From: Crotophaga sulcirostris
Taxonomy: Eukaryota; Chordata; Aves; Cuculiformes; Crotophagidae
Direction: 5' to 3'
Length of the DNA: 64,000 nt
Assembly: GCA_013397455.1 (NCBI GenBank)
Contig: VYZB01000225.1
Span: 1,009,760-1,073,759, forward strand
Part shown: in pieces, positions 61,191 to 64,000 of the stretch
Layout: each line of letters opens with the position of its first letter
How positions within the stretch are numbered: position 1 is the stretch's first letter
Notes under the pieces: model-generated
Told to the model about the DNA's origin: nothing
Seen by the model: the letters and a program-made list of their open reading frames with translations, nothing else
Database searches by the model: none
Position numbers and translations under genes: made by a program

Positions 61191-62999
61191 TGGGCAGTAG
61201 GACAAGCTTTCAGCATGTTCTTTGCTTTCTGAAATCAGTTGAAGGATTACCAGGCTGGAGAAAGTATATTTTAACTGACAAAGCAGAGAAGAGGAAAGTT
61301 CCTGAAAGCAATAGAGAAGACTCAGTAACTCCCTTTGCATGAGAGCAGAAATTAAATCAAGACCTTCTTTCATCTCTGCAAGTCAACAGAAAGGGAAAGG
61401 AATGGCACTCCAGGTTCTCTGCAGAACACTAATCCCTAAAATTTCTAGTGAGGTTAATAATTACAAATGTTCCTTTTGAATATGATAAAACAAGATGTTC
61501 CTCATATGAAGTGTGTCTTTCCTGGAACAAACACAAGTGACCACCTCCTTTACAACCAAGGGCATGAGACTCTATCCATGTGAAGAGCAGTTGTTTGCAG
61601 AGATGCATAATATAAACACTGGATATGATTCCAATGGCCTATTAACATGCCAAGTTTTCTTCTTCAGTGTTTGAACCCTCTACAGAGATTAATAACCTTT
61701 GGATGTTTGAGCAGCAGGTCAAATAACTACAGTACATTATCTATGTGTGTTTTATTATTTGTGGTATGTATTGCCTATCCATCTAAATTATGGGCTTTAG
61801 GATTTTTGAACTTTTCTATAGAAATTGGAACATGTCCTTCATTAATTTTAAGTCAAGTCAATGCTTGTTGGGAGAAGAGAGGCAACCATTTAGGAGAAAG
61901 AAGTATTTTAAATTCCTACCTTCTTCAGTCACTTTCTGAGCTTCACGTAAAGTTTCTCCTCCTGATGTTTTACTGATTCAGACTTGGTCAACAAGTGAAT
62001 GCAAGAAATATGTCTCAGACCCAACCCTCAACTGGCTGTATTTTGCCACTGGTGTGTGGACACTCCCATTCTGTACATTTTAGCACTTTTCTGGTGTGGA
62101 CCCTCAGAAAGTCAGTAGTGAGGAGTGTCATTCGGGGTTACTGTTGTGAGAGGATTAATGCCTTAATCAAGTTGCTTGCTGGGAAGAAAAATTAGCAGAT
62201 GCTATGGCGTTTTGAGTGTCCTTCAAAACACTGGTCAAAATTCTTTATGCTCGCTAAGATCAGACACACGTGTGATGGTCCCTATTCAACCTGTGTTTGC
62301 AGTTTGCATATTTCTGTGTAAATGTGTGTCTTACAATTAGCGTGAGGATGTGCTTACAGTTGCTTTTACAAGTCCTCATTCTTGACAGTTTTACGGATGT
62401 TTGCACTAAGTAGCTTTTAGTGGCATACTGGTGAAACTAGGCACCTTGTTTTCCTTTCTTAAAGGCCCTTGGTTCTAATACCTACAAAGACTAATCCATT
62501 TGCCTCAGCTAATCCAGTCTAAAAGTACTCCAGCGCACTTGAAAGGATGTCCTGTGAGCAAAACATCTCACCTTGAGAATGGGGAAAAACTTGTTTTGGA
62601 GGTTGCTTCCCTCTGAAGCAGCAACTCCAATTGGCTAATCCATTTAACAAAATTAATTAGAGGGCCATGGATTGAGTTTCATGGCAGACTAAAGCCCAGC
62701 TTTCTCAAAGAAAGGAATTCATTGTTGAACCTTTGATGGTCTAAAGGAGGAGAGGTGCATTCATATGTTTTGGGTAACTCCCTCATCATTACTAAGATAA
62801 AATAAAAAGGCTTTAAGGTTTCTTTCACCAGTCACCCCACAAGTTGGCAATTATATAGGATTAGTAGTATCCCATAAACCTGAGCTACCAACAGCTGTTT
62901 TATTCATTTGTGTAATGCATTTTATGGTAATAACAAAAGAACCCTTCAGGCTATTTTGTGGTCCATACAGATTTTTAAGGAAGGGGAGCCCTTATTTTT

Positions 63000-63330
63000 G
63001 TTTGTGTTTAGAGTGGGGACGATGGGCAAAAGGGGGTTTGTTCAGCCAAGAGATTAGCGTGAAAGAATGAAATGAAATGTTTCGGTCTTGTTCAGTTCTA
63101 GTCTAATCAAGCCTACTCTCAAATTAATGAGCTCTTCCCGGGGGGAACATCTCTCGATGCTGGAAGGCAGCAGTCAAGCTATGCACTTCTATTTCAAAAA
63201 AATGTAAGGCAATATCCTTTTTGGCTTCAGATAAAACAGTGAAAAAAGCATTTTTCATCTTTTAAGGTTTGATTTAATGCTACACTGACTCCCAGGGTTT
63301 GTGTTTATTGGAGGCATTTTTCTAGAGAGC
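63000..63330. promoter_or_regulatory. Possible conserved non-coding block
   Basis: Non-repetitive sequence with unusually retained CpGs (gggacgatgg, attagcgtg, tttcggtc, ttcccgggggg, tctcgatg) set in AT-rich DNA, plus tcaaattaatgagc and ataaaacagtgaaaaaagc. Composition suggests constraint. Low confidence. Confidence 0.15.
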
Positions 63331-64000
63331 TGAACAAATTGCCAATAATTTGAGGGTTAGTATTCTGGTCTATTTTGGCTCATGGTGAATGAAAAGTGTA
63401 GGACAAGGAAGTCTAGTAAGGGAAAATCCAGTTATTTTCTGAAAAGGACTTCCTAAACCCTCTTTAGATCATACCAATCTTACTTAAGTGCCATCTTCTA
63501 ATAGCCCTTGTTCTCACCCAGTTGTTCTGCATCCCTCTGGCTAGCAGTTCTGAAGTGGTGATTCATCCATGAAGGGAGAAAACTTTTCTTAAAATGTCTC
63601 ATTTATCAATGTCTCACAAGATATTGTGAGGGGCTCCTCCTGGGCTGGGTGAAAGCACAGACACAGGTTTGCATTGCCTGAGGGTTACAGATCCTGGCTC
63701 TGTGGAACAACACGGGTGGGAGAGGCTTCTGGAAGCCAGCAGATTCAGGTCACCTTTAGGCATTCACGTTGCTTAGAGCAAAATCCATACATTTGTATAG
63801 TAACATCCACAAGCACATTTATACTACCAAAAGCTAAGGCCGGCAGATCTCACACTTGCACAGTAGGAAATGCCCACTGAAGTCTCATGTGCAATTGTCA
63901 TTTGCCCTTTTGTGTGCCCATTATAGCACTTCTGTGAATTATCACAACACATGCTATTTTCCTCACTTGATTTAGCACAAAAGGTGACAGGAGCTCACTG

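Larger units (their letters stand above)
53448..64000. other. Unique non-repetitive DNA
   Basis: Over 10 kb without a recognised transposon. Contains the 26-bp palindrome (58403), a small hairpin (61169), a poly-A tract (60133), a polypurine stretch near 58740-58770 and a possible conserved block at the right end. The 171-codon frame at 57647-58162 and the 103-codon frame at 59117-59428 look like chance. Confidence 0.6.

Overview
This window looks like nuclear DNA from a bird: either intergenic sequence or the inside of a very large intron. The main evidence is seven 5'-truncated CR1 LINE fragments, the dominant avian retrotransposon. Their 3' ends carry the typical reading 'gatctcagaggtcccttcc' followed by an octamer-repeat tail. 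There are also two worn MIR-like SINE remnants, no Alu- or L1-like sequence, an AT-rich background and long stretches of plain unique DNA. A woodpecker-like or other neoavian source would fit the CR1 type with the 'ggtttaggtgatgggatggtgtt' signature, but the species cannot be fixed from this window.

No complete, recognisable protein-coding gene, tRNA, rRNA, CRISPR array or prokaryotic feature is present. Every long open reading frame looks like chance or lies in a CR1. The longest uninterrupted one, 186 codons at 636-1196 on the minus strand, is about what two strands of 64 kb give by chance (my estimate from stop-codon frequency).

Layout. 1-5217: unique DNA with a CpG-retaining block (810-1120), a pyrimidine/A-rich low-complexity tract (1929-2038) and two candidate minus-strand exons. 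5218-5326: CR1 tail. 5327-19122: unique DNA with AT-rich blocks resembling conserved non-coding DNA (13360-13510, 14390-14800) and two more candidate minus-strand exons. 19123-19290: CR1. 19291-24204: unique. 24205-24677: old CR1. 25251-25505: young CR1. 26905-27003: MIR-like. 29476-30770: possible compact plus-strand gene. 32706-33152: longest of the young CR1 copies. 34821-35350: GGAA microsatellite broken by a 432-base assembly gap. 35351-43302: unique, with a hairpin at 41602. 43303-43527: CR1. 46655-46746: MIR-like. 53309-53447: CR1 with an internal 20-bp duplication. 53448-64000: unique, with a perfect 26-bp palindrome at 58403.

The two most interesting but unproven items are sets of short open segments flanked by reasonable splice sites whose reading phases join. 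One is on the minus strand (17860-17958, 14829-14920, 4237-4279, 2084-2184, with a possible poly(A) signal at 1411). The other is on the plus strand (30027-30078, 30178-30234, 30352-30558, with a possible poly(A) signal at 30746). I recognise neither product. Such chains can arise by chance when splice sites are picked freely, so they are hypotheses for RNA-seq or cross-species alignment.
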